Of a stretch of DNA of 64,000 nt, positions 33,946 to 43,086 are shown piece after piece. The DNA is from Paludibaculum fermentans_A. GTDB taxonomy: Bacteria > Acidobacteriota > Terriglobia > Bryobacterales > Bryobacteraceae. The notes below the pieces were generated by a model that did no database searches, was not told where the DNA came from, and was given only the letters and a program-made list of their open reading frames with translations. The stretch lies in NCBI RefSeq assembly GCF_051172195.1, contig NZ_JBPJAQ010000005.1:124001-188000 (forward strand), in the 5' to 3' direction. The translations under genes were made by a program, and so were the position numbers. Positions within the stretch are counted from its first letter, which is position 1. The number at the start of each line of letters is the position of its first letter.

Positions 33946-36648
33946 CTATTCATACCGCAGGGCGGTATTGGGATCCAGCCGCATGGCGCGCCGCGCGGGC
34001 AGGTACGACGCCAGCACGGCCACCAAACCCAGAAGCAGCGCCACGCCCGCAAAGGTCACAGGATCGGTGCTGCTGATCCCGAACAGGAGAGTGGTCAACA
34101 GCCTCGTGATCAGCAGGGAGGCGGCGATGCCGATAGCGGCGCCCAACACGGCAAACCGTGCACCCTCGCCGACCACCAAACGGAGAATGTCACCTCGCCT
34201 GGCGCCCATCGCCACGCGGATGCCGATCTCCTGCGTCCGCCGAGCCACGGAAAACGCGACCACGCCGTAGATCCCGATCGCCGCCAGGGACAGTGCTGCC
34301 GCCGCGAAGACGCCCACCAGCAGGAGCAGGAACCGGCGGTCAGCGAGCCAGCCGCTCATCTGCTCTTCGAAGGTCGAGAACTTGAGCGGGACGTCGGGCG
34401 CCATTTCCTGAACGATCGCCCGCGCCTGCTGCACGACCTCCTTCGCCGGCGCAGCGGTGCGCAGCAGAAGCGTGGGCGTCGAATTCAGGTTCATCCCACG
34501 CTGGCGGTAGTTGACATAGACCACCGGACCAGGCGGCGCATCGAGGCCGCGCGCACGAACGTCGCCGACCACTCCGACCACGGTGAGGGGCTTCAGATTC
34601 CCGTCCATATTGCCGAACTCCAGCACCTGGCCCAACGGGTCCTGCCCCGGCCAGCGCTGCCGCGCCAGCGCCTCGCTGATCACGGCGACGTGTTGGGCAT
34701 CCGCCTGATCCTGGGCAGCGAACATCCGTCCGCGCACCAGTGGAATGCCCATCGTGCGGAAGTACTCTTCTCCGGCCACCGCATAGAGGGCGTGCCCCGT
34801 CTGTCCGGAATTCTGGCCCATGCGCTGGAACTCCTCGAAATCGGCAGGAGGTTTCCGGCCATTGAGAATCAGGAAATCGCCTTCGGCCAGGTTGTCCCCC
34901 TCGGCCACCGGCATCGCGCCGGAGACGCCCACAGCCTCAACTCCGGGCAGAGCCTGCAAGCGGGCCGAGACACCTTCCAGCAGACGAGCCTGGCGCGCCA
35001 CGGCGTCCGGCCCCAGCGCTCCATTCGGCTGCGTCTCGATGGGCACCGAGAACTGCATCGTGACCAGGTTGCGGGACTGAAACCCCGGGCTGGTCGTAAC
35101 CAGGCGGAGGAAACTGCGGCCCAGCAGTCCGGCCGCGATGAGAATCACCAGCGTTGCTGCGATCTCGCCCGTCACCACGACACCGCGCAGCCGCTGGCTG
35201 GCGCCTGTGCCGGTATAGGCCCGGGAACCCGAGGCAAGCGCCTGCTGCACGTTGCCGCGTCCGGCCCGCCAGGCGGCCAGTGCGCCCAAGACCGCTCCCA
35301 CCGCGAACGTCGCAGCGAGAGCGAACAGCAGCACCCCCGTGTTCATGGCGATGCCCTGCTGCCGGGGCAGGTTTGCAGGGAGGATCGCCGGCAGCAACCG
35401 CACTGCCCAGGCCGCCAGGAGAACGCCTAGCGTGCCACCGGCCAGGGAGAGCGCCAACGATTCCACCAGAAACTGCTGTAACAGGCGGCCGCGCCCGGCG
35501 CCCAAGGCGACACGCAACGCCAACTCCTTGCGCCTCGCCGCACCACGAGCCACCAGCAGGCCAGCCACATTCGCGCACGCCACCAGCAGCAGCAAGCCCA
35601 CCGCGCCCAGCAAGGTCAGTAGCGCGGTCTGCACGTCGCCCACCAGCGCCTTATCCAGCGGCACCACCGCGGCGTCCTGCAGATCCACCTTCTTTCCATA
35701 CTCGGCGCGGATCCGATGCGCGATGGCGCTGAGATCCTGACGCGCCTGCGCCAGCGTGACGCCAGCCCGGATCCGCCCGATGCCCCGCCAATTGTGCGCG
35801 GAGCGACTCTGCGATTGCGACTGGAGTTCGACCGGCGTCCACAGTGCATTGCCAGCCGGGTAGTCGAACCCCTCCGGCATCACGCCGGCCACGGCGTAGT
35901 CCTTGCCTTCGATCTTCAAGTGGAGGGGCGAAAGATCTTCCGCGCCTCCAAAGTAGCGCTGCCAGAAGTGGAAGCTGACGATCACCGCGGGAGTTCCCTG
36001 GGCCCGGCCCTCATCGGGGGAGAAGACCCGCCCGCGCAGCGGTTTGACGCCAAAGGCGCCAAAGAATCCGCTGGACACTTCCGACCATTTGGCGCGCACC
36101 GGCTCGCTACCGCCCGAGACCGAGGCCGGGCGCTCGTTATAGGCAGCCAGTGATGCAAAGGTATGGTTCTGCTTCAGGAAGTCGTCGAAGTTGCCATCCG
36201 CGAGGTTGATGCGGTGCCCGTTCGGAGCCTGCTCCCAGACTCGGACGATCTGCTGCGGCTCCGGATAGGGTAGCGAACGCAGCAGTACAGCATCCACAAC
36301 GGAAAAGATGGCAGTCGACGCCCCAATGCCCAGGGCCAGGGTGAGGATACTGACGGCAGTGAAACCCGGGTTGCCGGTGAGGGTCCGGCCCGCATAGCGC
36401 AGGTCGGCCCAGAGGTTGTCGACACGGTTCTCCCACCCATAGGCACGCACTTCCTCCCGAGCCGCCAGGGAACCGCCGAGTTCCAGGCGCGCGGCCCGGC
36501 GGGCCTCTTCGGGCGGAAGGCCCTTTGCCGTGAAGGCAGCGGTGGATTCTTCCAGGAAATGCTCAATCTCGTCGTCGATCGCCTGGTCGGCGGCATTCCG
36601 GTTCGTCAGCGTGCGCAGGCCGCGGGAGAGTTGGCGCCAGAGTGACAT
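33946..36648 (-). CDS. ADOP-family ABC transporter permease
   Basis: 900 residues. The ADOP N-terminal soluble domain is present (AADQAIDDEIEHFLEESTAA; LELGGSLAAREEVRAYGWE). A membrane anchor follows (VSILTLALGIGASTAIFSVV), then two MacB-type periplasmic domains, each followed by FtsX helices (LLLLVACANVAGLLVARGAA; LVGVFAAAALSLAAIGIYGV). It ends in YLPARRAMRLDPNTALRYE. It lies four bases after the PadR stop and has no ATPase partner. As with its relatives, the substrate is unknown. Confidence 0.93.
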   Translation of the reverse strand: MSLWRQLSRGLRTLTNRNAADQAIDDEIEHFLEESTAAFTAKGLPPEEARRAARLELGGSLAAREEVRAYGWENRVDNLWADLRYAGRTLTGNPGFTAVSILTLALGIGASTAIFSVVDAVLLRSLPYPEPQQIVRVWEQAPNGHRINLADGNFDDFLKQNHTFASLAAYNERPASVSGGSEPVRAKWSEVSSGFFGAFGVKPLRGRVFSPDEGRAQGTPAVIVSFHFWQRYFGGAEDLSPLHLKIEGKDYAVAGVMPEGFDYPAGNALWTPVELQSQSQSRSAHNWRGIGRIRAGVTLAQARQDLSAIAHRIRAEYGKKVDLQDAAVVPLDKALVGDVQTALLTLLGAVGLLLLVACANVAGLLVARGAARRKELALRVALGAGRGRLLQQFLVESLALSLAGGTLGVLLAAWAVRLLPAILPANLPRQQGIAMNTGVLLFALAATFAVGAVLGALAAWRAGRGNVQQALASGSRAYTGTGASQRLRGVVVTGEIAATLVILIAAGLLGRSFLRLVTTSPGFQSRNLVTMQFSVPIETQPNGALGPDAVARQARLLEGVSARLQALPGVEAVGVSGAMPVAEGDNLAEGDFLILNGRKPPADFEEFQRMGQNSGQTGHALYAVAGEEYFRTMGIPLVRGRMFAAQDQADAQHVAVISEALARQRWPGQDPLGQVLEFGNMDGNLKPLTVVGVVGDVRARGLDAPPGPVVYVNYRQRGMNLNSTPTLLLRTAAPAKEVVQQARAIVQEMAPDVPLKFSTFEEQMSGWLADRRFLLLLVGVFAAAALSLAAIGIYGVVAFSVARRTQEIGIRVAMGARRGDILRLVVGEGARFAVLGAAIGIAASLLITRLLTTLLFGISSTDPVTFAGVALLLGLVAVLASYLPARRAMRLDPNTALRYE

Positions 36649-36651
36649 GGA

Positions 36652-36987
36652 TCAACCCTCGGCTTTCAGCAGACGTGCGATGGCAGACGCACGGCGGTTC
36701 CAACTCGCGGTTTCGATGCCCAACTGCATCCGGCCCGCTTGCGTCAGCCGGTAGTACTTCGCCTTGCGGGCATTTTCAGTCTGACGCCACTCGGAGTCGA
36801 GCCAGCCCATCCGCTCCAGCCGCTGAAACGCCGTCAGCAGCGAGCCGGGATTCACTTTGAAAACGCCACGGGACACCTGCTCAATACGGCGGGCGATGCC
36901 GAAGCCGTGCATGGGCTCCAGGTCGAGTGATTTGAGGATGAGCATGTCCAGCGTGCCCTGGATAAGATCTGTGTTTTGTTCGTCCAT
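36652..36987 (-). CDS. PadR-family transcriptional regulator
   Basis: 111 residues from ATG 36987 (GTG 36999 is an alternative, four codons longer). A complete PadR winged helix: DLIQGTLDMLILKSLDLEPM, HGFGIARRIEQVS, VNPGSLLTAFQRLERMGWLD, KAKYYRLTQAGRMQL. It controls the ADOP gene that follows after four bases. A strong inverted repeat 44-78 bases upstream is its likely operator. This repeats the padR-ADOP arrangement at 17763-20758. Confidence 0.92.
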   Translation of the reverse strand: MDEQNTDLIQGTLDMLILKSLDLEPMHGFGIARRIEQVSRGVFKVNPGSLLTAFQRLERMGWLDSEWRQTENARKAKYYRLTQAGRMQLGIETASWNRRASAIARLLKAEG

Positions 36988-37030
36988 GAGTTCCGTCACA
37001 GCAATTCCGCTTCTTCAGCGTAAGGCACAC

Positions 37031-37065
37031 TTCTCTTGATCGTCAAGATGTGATTATCAAGAGAA
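37031..37065. promoter_or_regulatory. Inverted-repeat operator candidate for the padR-ADOP operon
   Basis: TTCTCTTGAT (37031-37040) and ATCAAGAGAA (37056-37065) are perfect 10-base inverted repeats with a 15-base spacer. A third half-site, TCAAGA at 37043-37048, forms a nested dyad, TCTTGA-TCG-TCAAGA, with the left arm. The region is AT-rich and holds GATAAT on the minus strand, a possible -10 for padR. Three TCAAGA half-sites suit a PadR dimer pair. Confidence 0.55.
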
Positions 37066-37175
37066 AACAAAAGAGATCGAGCCGCAATCCAGAACCTGGT
37101 CCAGGACACGAGGTATTAACGTAGCGTCCGCCACTGAAGCCCGTTGTATCCTTGAGTTTTGGAGGTAGATCCGCT

Positions 37176-37712
37176 TTGAGCCGCATTGGTATGGCTTTTC
37201 GTGCGTTTTTCGGGATTCTGGGAGGCTCTCTCGCAGAGGACATCGCACAGGCGCACGGTTATTCGAAGACCCCGGTAAAGAAGGCGCCTGAACCGCCCAA
37301 GGAGCCGGCGCTGAAACCGGAGGCCGGAGCCATGCAGGTGCTTGGCATCCTTCAGCGGGACGCCCGGTTGCTGGATTTTGTCATGGAAGACATCGCGCCG
37401 TATTCGGACGACCAGGTGGGCGCCGCGGTGCGGTCGCTGCACGACCAGTCTCAGGAAGCATTGCGGAAGTATTTCAAGCTGGCCCCGGTGATCGACGGCG
37501 TGGAAGGCACGTTCACGAAGCCCGAATCCGCCGGCGCGCTGGCCAAGGACGCCTCGGCCATCAAGTTTGTAGGCAATTTGCCGGCCCAGGGCAAACCCAC
37601 CGGCGGATTGCTGCGGCACAAGGGCTGGCGGGTGGATTCCGTTCTGCTGCCCACGCTGAATCCGAAGACGAACCTGTCGATTCTGGCTCCGGCGGAACTG
37701 GAAGTCGAATAG
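37176..37712 (+). CDS. DUF2760 family protein
   Basis: 178 residues from TTG 37176, chosen because GGAGGT at 37161-37166 lies nine bases upstream. MAFRAFFGILGGSLAEDI is the usual N-terminus, then a Pro/Lys linker, then GILQRDARLLDFVMEDIAPY, HDQSQEALRKYFKLAPVIDG and LLRHKGWRVDSVLLPTLNP, which match DUF2760. The family is nearly always found beside an Hsp70-like gene, as here. Its role is unknown; it may be a client or co-factor of the Hsp70 proteins. Confidence 0.85.
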   Translation: MSRIGMAFRAFFGILGGSLAEDIAQAHGYSKTPVKKAPEPPKEPALKPEAGAMQVLGILQRDARLLDFVMEDIAPYSDDQVGAAVRSLHDQSQEALRKYFKLAPVIDGVEGTFTKPESAGALAKDASAIKFVGNLPAQGKPTGGLLRHKGWRVDSVLLPTLNPKTNLSILAPAELEVE

Positions 37713-37731
37713 GAAAGGCCGGCGAAGTTTC

Positions 37732-39486
37732 GTGCGATTTCTTGGTATCGACCTCGGCACCACAAACTGCGGGTTTGCCTCGACGTCCGCCGATGCGGAG
37801 GCCCAGGTGGAGCTGTTTGCGATTCCGCAGTTGACGAATCCTGGCGAGGTGCAGGCCGAACCGTTGCTGGAATCGGCGCTCTATCTGGCCCGGGAAGGTG
37901 AGTTCGCCGAAGGTGCGCTGGACCTGCCTTGGCTGGATGGCAACCGGACCATCACGGGCCGGCTGGCGGCGCGCCGCGGGGTGGAGACCCTGGGGCGGCT
38001 GGTGACCTCGGCCAAGTCGTGGCTGTCGTACACCGGGGCGGACCGCACGGCCGCGATCCTGCCGGTCAACGCGCCGGAAGGGGCTCCGCGAGTGTCCCCT
38101 GTCGAGGCCAGCCAGCGCTACCTCGAACACATGAAGGCCGCCTGGGATTACGAGCATCCGGATGAGCCCTTCGTGGATCAATCGGTTGTCCTGACGGTAC
38201 CCGCCTCGTTCGACGAAGTGGCACGCCAGTTGACCCAGAAGGCCGCCGAGCAGGCGGGCTACCGCAACCTGATCCTGCTGGAAGAGCCGCAGGCCGCGTT
38301 TTATGCATGGCTGGAGCGGCATGAGGACTGGCGGGAGAGTGTGCAGCCGGGCGACCTCATCCTGGTGATCGACGTTGGCGGCGGCACCACGGACTTTACC
38401 CTGATCAGCGTCACGGAAGGGGCCGGCGCCCTGCAACTGGAACGTGTGGCGGTGGGCGACCATCTGCTGCTGGGCGGCGACAACATGGATCTCGCGCTGG
38501 CGCATTCCGCCGCCGCGCGCATGGGCAAGCTCGACGCGATGCAGTTCCATACGCTGTGGCAGCAGTGCCGGCTGGCCAAGGAAAACCTGCTGTCGAACGA
38601 CGAACTGCAGGAAGCGCCGCTGACTATCCTCGGCCGCGGCTCCTCATTGATCGGCGGAACGATCAAAGGGAAGCTGACCCGAACCGAGGTCGAGACACTG
38701 TTGGTGGACGGCTTCTTCCCTGTAGTCACGTCGCACGATATGCCGGCCCGCCAGCGGCGATCCGGCCTTATGGAAGTGGGGCTGCCGTACGAACCCGACG
38801 CCGCCATCACGCGCCACCTGGCGCGATTCCTGCGGCGCGACGCATCCGGAATGGCGTGCCCGACTCACGTCCTTTTCAATGGCGGCGTGTTCCGCGCCGG
38901 CCATCTGCGCGAGCGTGTAGTCGAGGTACTCAACGCCTTCCTGGCGGAAGAGGGTAAGCCGCCGGTTATCGCCTTGGAAGGCGACGATCTGATGCATGCT
39001 GTCGCCCGCGGGGCCGCCTATTACGGCCGGGCGCGGCAAGGGCGCGGCATCCGGATTCGCGGCGGTGTCCCTCGGACCTACTACATCGGCATCGAATCAG
39101 CCATGCCCGCAGTGCCTGGATTCGCCGCTCCGATGAAAGCTCTAACCGTGGTCCCGTTCGGCATGGAAGAGGGGACCGGCACCACGGTTCCGAATCGCGA
39201 ATTCGCCCTGGTGGTGGGCGAGCCGGCGGAGTTCCGGTTCTTCTCGTCCTCGGCGCGCAAGCACGACGAGGCGGGGACGCTGCTGGAAGAGATTGATTCC
39301 GACCTGGAAGAGATCGCGCCCATCCAGGTCCATCTGGAAGGCCAGGAAGGCCAGATGGTGCGTGTGTCCCTGGAGACGCATGTGACCGAAACCGGAGTGC
39401 TGGAATTGTGGTGCGTGGCCCGCGATGGCCGGCGCTGGAAGCTCGAGTTTCAGGTGCGCGAAGCTGGACAGAAACGAAAACCATGA
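37732..39486 (+). CDS. Hsp70-family protein, short form
   Basis: 584 residues from GTG 37732. The actin-like ATPase motifs are IDLGTTNCGFAST (phosphate 1), VVLTVPASFDEVARQL, LLEEPQAAFYAW, and VIDVGGGTTDFTL (phosphate 2). VLFNGGVFRAGHLRERV is the adenosine motif. The protein is shorter than DnaK and has a short substrate-binding beta part (QVHLEGQEGQMVRVSLET) but no helical lid. It follows the DUF2760 gene and overlaps the next Hsp70 gene by four bases (ATGA). It is probably a specialised chaperone, not the housekeeping DnaK. Confidence 0.9.
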   Translation: MRFLGIDLGTTNCGFASTSADAEAQVELFAIPQLTNPGEVQAEPLLESALYLAREGEFAEGALDLPWLDGNRTITGRLAARRGVETLGRLVTSAKSWLSYTGADRTAAILPVNAPEGAPRVSPVEASQRYLEHMKAAWDYEHPDEPFVDQSVVLTVPASFDEVARQLTQKAAEQAGYRNLILLEEPQAAFYAWLERHEDWRESVQPGDLILVIDVGGGTTDFTLISVTEGAGALQLERVAVGDHLLLGGDNMDLALAHSAAARMGKLDAMQFHTLWQQCRLAKENLLSNDELQEAPLTILGRGSSLIGGTIKGKLTRTEVETLLVDGFFPVVTSHDMPARQRRSGLMEVGLPYEPDAAITRHLARFLRRDASGMACPTHVLFNGGVFRAGHLRERVVEVLNAFLAEEGKPPVIALEGDDLMHAVARGAAYYGRARQGRGIRIRGGVPRTYYIGIESAMPAVPGFAAPMKALTVVPFGMEEGTGTTVPNREFALVVGEPAEFRFFSSSARKHDEAGTLLEEIDSDLEEIAPIQVHLEGQEGQMVRVSLETHVTETGVLELWCVARDGRRWKLEFQVREAGQKRKP

Positions 39487-42125
39487 AGATCGGTATTGAC
39501 CTCGGCACGACGAACTCCGCGTGCGCGTTTATCGACCCAAACGAGGCGGACGGCGCCGATTTCCCGCCAGTCCACATCCTGTCGATCCCCCAGGAAGTAA
39601 TCGGCGGCCAGATCGAGCCCCGGCGTTCCCTGCCCTCGTTCCTCTATCTCGAAGGCGATGGACTCACGGGTGAGAACGCGCGCGAGCAGGGAGCGCTGGT
39701 ACCGACCAAGCTCGTGCATTCCGCCAAGTCGTGGCTGTCGAACTCCGAGGTGGACCGGACCGCGAAGATCCTGCCGTGGGACGCACAGGAGGCCGGCCGC
39801 GTGGTGTCGCCGGTGGAAGCCTCCGCGCGCTATCTGAAACACATTCGCGACGCCTGGGAAGCAACAGGCCGCGGACCCATCTCGGAACACGAGGTCGTGC
39901 TCACCGTGCCTGCTTCGTTCGACGAAGAAGCGCGGGAATTGACAGTACAAGCCGCCCACGAGGCGGGCATCGAGAACCTGACGCTGCTGGAAGAGCCCGC
40001 GGCCGCATTCTATTCGTGGATCGCCAACCACCTGTCGCAGTCGCAGAAGTCGCTGACGGACGGCATGACTGTCCTGGTGGTCGACGTGGGCGGCGGCACC
40101 AGCGACTTCACCGTGATCCGGGTGGGCCGCGAAGGCGACCGCGTCAACTTCACGCGCACCGCCGTTGGCCGGCACCTGCTGCTGGGTGGCGACAATCTGG
40201 ACCTGACGCTGGCATGGCTGGTGGAATCGAAGCTCAACAAGCAGCTCTCGCTGCGCCAGCGAAGCGCATTGCGCCGTCAGTGTTCGGCCGCCAAGGAAAG
40301 ACTACTGGGCTCGGCGGACCTGGCCAGCGTGGATATCACCGTGCTCGGCGGCGGCACTTCGCTGATCGGCGGGACGCTCAAAGCGACCGTACTGCGCGAA
40401 GAGGCAATGGAATTGGCGATGGAGGGCTTCCTGCCGTTCTGCGGGCTGGACGAAAAGCCGCAGGAAGACAAGAAGAGCCTGTTCCGCGAGATCGGCCTGC
40501 CGTATGTCAGCGACCCGGCCGTAACGCGCCATCTGGCGGCGTTCCTGCAGTCGTCGCAATCGCCGGCGCCGGACGCGATCCTCTTCAACGGCGGATTCTT
40601 CATCCCGGAGATCCTACGACAGCGGGTCACCGACGTGGTGGAGAGCTGGTATGGCAAGCGCCCCCTCGTCTTCGAGAACAACGACCTGGACCTGGCCGTG
40701 GCCGTCGGCGCGGCTTACTACTCTTATGTCCGTGGAACCGGCAGCGGCGTGCTGGTGCGCGGCGGCCTGCCCCGGGCCTATTTCCTGGGTGTCGACTCCC
40801 CCGATGCGGCGACGCTCAAGACCGTCTGCCTGGTCCCGCGTGGTACGGAAGAAGGTTCGACGCTCACGCTGGATCTCGAGAACCTGCAACTGGTCGCCAA
40901 CAAGCCGGTGAAGTTCAAGCTCTACTCTTCCCTGCTGCGCACGGAAGACCAGGTGGGCGAAGTGGTGGAGTTCCCGATGCAGGAAGTGGCCGAGAACCTG
41001 CACCAGCATGCTCCGCTGGAAGCGGTCATTCGTTTCGGCAAGAAAGCGGAAGAGCGCCTGGTGCCCGTGAAGCTCGGCGTCCATTTGAGCGAAGTGGGCA
41101 CGCTGGAGATCTGGGCGGAGTCGAAGATCAGCGAACACCGCTGGCGGCTGCAGTTTGAACTGCGCAAGCCCGTCCTGGCGGAGCAGATAAAGAAATCGCG
41201 GCCGGTCGCGGTGATCAGCGCCGAAGCCCTCACCGCGGCAGAGGAAGCTGTGCGGGCAGTGTTCCAGCATGGCACGCTGGCGCCCGAGGAACTCCCCGGA
41301 AGGCTGGAACAGACTCTTGCCCTGGGCCGCAATTCCTGGCCCCTGGAAGTGATCCGCAAACTGGCGGACATATTCCTGGAGTTGAACGAGGGCCGGAGAA
41401 AGTCACCAGCCCACGAGGTACGCTGGCTGAACCTGGGCGGCTTGTGCCTGCGCCCCGGCTTCGGGCATCCCGGCGACGACTACCGCATTGAACTGGCGCG
41501 ACGCGTCTGGGCGCAAGGTCCGGCGTTCGGTAACAAACCCGAGAACGAAACCCAGTGGTGGATCTTCTGGGGCCGCGTGGCCGGCGGGCTGAACCGGAAC
41601 CAGCAGGCCGACGTCTTCCAGCGGACCGCTTATGCGCTGCTGCCGAAGGGCAAGCCGCAGCGGCTGAACTCCAGCCTGGAGCGCGAAATGTGGCGCTGCG
41701 CCGCGTCGCTGGAACTGCTGCCGGCGGGCACGCGCACCGACCTCGGCAACACACTGGTGAAGCGGCTGCGTTCCGAACCAAATGCATCGGATTTCTGGTG
41801 CCTGGCCCGCATTGGCGCCCGTAAGCTCTTCTATGGACCATTGAATCAGGTGCTGCCGGCCGCAACGGCGGTGCGCTGGATTGAGGGCATCGGCAAAGTG
41901 AAGGGCGGTGAAGAGTGCATTGCGCGGCTGGCGCAGAGCACCGGCGACGCAACGCGCGATCTGCCGCCGGCTTCGCTGGAGATGGTTCGGCGCACGCTGG
42001 CTGGCTCGCCCGAACTGCTGTCGCTGTTTGAAGGAGACACGCCCAGCGATCTCGACTCGATGGCCCGTGTCTTCGGTGAAGAACTGCCCTCCGGGCTCGT
42101 GCTGGTGGATCCCGCGCAGGAATGA
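39483..42125 (+). CDS. Hsp70-family protein with DUF3731-type C-terminal extension
   Basis: 880 residues from ATG 39483. The ATPase motifs are IDLGTTNSACAFID, VVLTVPASFDEEARELT, LLEEPAAAFYSW, VVDVGGGTSDFTV and ILFNGGFFIPEILRQRV. A beta substrate-binding part follows (EVGTLEIWAESKISEHRW). From about residue 600 there is a long helical extension (PLEVIRKLADIFLELNEGRR; LNLGGLCLRPGFGHPGDDYR), which I recognise as the DUF3731 type of Hsp70. It is about 250 residues longer than DnaK. It overlaps both neighbours by four bases, so the DUF2760, two-Hsp70 and thiL genes form one translationally coupled run. Confidence 0.9.
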   Translation: MKIGIDLGTTNSACAFIDPNEADGADFPPVHILSIPQEVIGGQIEPRRSLPSFLYLEGDGLTGENAREQGALVPTKLVHSAKSWLSNSEVDRTAKILPWDAQEAGRVVSPVEASARYLKHIRDAWEATGRGPISEHEVVLTVPASFDEEARELTVQAAHEAGIENLTLLEEPAAAFYSWIANHLSQSQKSLTDGMTVLVVDVGGGTSDFTVIRVGREGDRVNFTRTAVGRHLLLGGDNLDLTLAWLVESKLNKQLSLRQRSALRRQCSAAKERLLGSADLASVDITVLGGGTSLIGGTLKATVLREEAMELAMEGFLPFCGLDEKPQEDKKSLFREIGLPYVSDPAVTRHLAAFLQSSQSPAPDAILFNGGFFIPEILRQRVTDVVESWYGKRPLVFENNDLDLAVAVGAAYYSYVRGTGSGVLVRGGLPRAYFLGVDSPDAATLKTVCLVPRGTEEGSTLTLDLENLQLVANKPVKFKLYSSLLRTEDQVGEVVEFPMQEVAENLHQHAPLEAVIRFGKKAEERLVPVKLGVHLSEVGTLEIWAESKISEHRWRLQFELRKPVLAEQIKKSRPVAVISAEALTAAEEAVRAVFQHGTLAPEELPGRLEQTLALGRNSWPLEVIRKLADIFLELNEGRRKSPAHEVRWLNLGGLCLRPGFGHPGDDYRIELARRVWAQGPAFGNKPENETQWWIFWGRVAGGLNRNQQADVFQRTAYALLPKGKPQRLNSSLEREMWRCAASLELLPAGTRTDLGNTLVKRLRSEPNASDFWCLARIGARKLFYGPLNQVLPAATAVRWIEGIGKVKGGEECIARLAQSTGDATRDLPPASLEMVRRTLAGSPELLSLFEGDTPSDLDSMARVFGEELPSGLVLVDPAQE

Positions 42126-42979
42126 ACGAGCTCAGCCTCATCACAGCGATCCGGAAGTGGTCGACGCCCCGGTCGGCAGCCCCGGGCGTGGTGAAGGGGA
42201 TCGGCGACGACTGTGCGATCATCCGCCCCCGGGCCAACGAAGACCTGCTCTTCACGACAGACTTCGTGATCGAGGATGTCCATTTCACACGGGCCGCCCA
42301 AACGGGTATCGATACCGGATGGAAGGCCCTCGCCCGCGGTCTCAGCGATGTTGCCGCGATGGGCGGCGATGCGCGCTACGCCCTGGTTTCCCTGGCCCTG
42401 GCGCCGTGGTGCTGTCACAACTATGTCCGGGATCTGTATAAGGGTTTCAACAAACTGGCCGGCCTGCATGGCGTGCAGATCATCGGCGGAGACGTCTCCC
42501 GGACGGAGAAGCTCAGCATCGACATCATCGTGATCGGCTCCACGCCGCGCGGCAAGGCGCTGCGGCGCGATGGGGCGAAACCGGGCGACGTGATCTATGT
42601 CAGCGGCCAACTGGGCAGGGCCGCAGTCAGGGAATACAAAGACCGTCCCATCCCCAGGCTGGAACTGGGGCGTAAGCTGCGCGGCAAAGCCACGTCCTGC
42701 ATGGACTTGAGCGACGGCTTGGCGATGGATCTGCACCGCCTCGCCGTGGAGTCCGGCGTGGCGGCTGAGTTGGATGGTCCACTGCCCTCCGCGCCGAAGG
42801 CCACGCGGGAGCACGCCCTCTTCGGGGGCGAAGACTACGAACTGCTCTGCACCCTGCCGGCTGGCCGCCGCGCGCCCCCGGAACTGACCCGCGTGGGGCT
42901 CATCGTGAAGGGCAAACCCGGCCACGTCACACTCGCCGGAGAAAGTTTACAACCCCGCGGGTGGGATCCCCTCGCCTGA
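42122..42979 (+). CDS. thiL: Thiamine-monophosphate kinase
   Basis: 285 residues, somewhat shorter than the 310-330 of many ThiL proteins. GIGDDCAIIR (27-36), TTDFVIEDVHFTR, GWKALARGLSDVAAMGG, IIGGDVSRTEKLSIDIIVIG, SDGLAMDLHRLA and LFGGEDYELLCT are all ThiL/PurM-fold hallmarks. The enzyme phosphorylates thiamine monophosphate to thiamine diphosphate with ATP. It is the last gene of the Hsp70 run (4-base overlap). No other thiamine gene is nearby, and no TPP riboswitch was seen in the window. Confidence 0.94.
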   Translation: MNELSLITAIRKWSTPRSAAPGVVKGIGDDCAIIRPRANEDLLFTTDFVIEDVHFTRAAQTGIDTGWKALARGLSDVAAMGGDARYALVSLALAPWCCHNYVRDLYKGFNKLAGLHGVQIIGGDVSRTEKLSIDIIVIGSTPRGKALRRDGAKPGDVIYVSGQLGRAAVREYKDRPIPRLELGRKLRGKATSCMDLSDGLAMDLHRLAVESGVAAELDGPLPSAPKATREHALFGGEDYELLCTLPAGRRAPPELTRVGLIVKGKPGHVTLAGESLQPRGWDPLA

Positions 42980-43086
42980 CCGGATACCGCCATTCGCTGC
43001 AAATCCCCCGCCTCTCCCTGCATTCCGTAACCTGAACCGCGCCCCTGGCCGCATGCTGTATCCAGGTGAGACTGGGAGGCCCCGTA

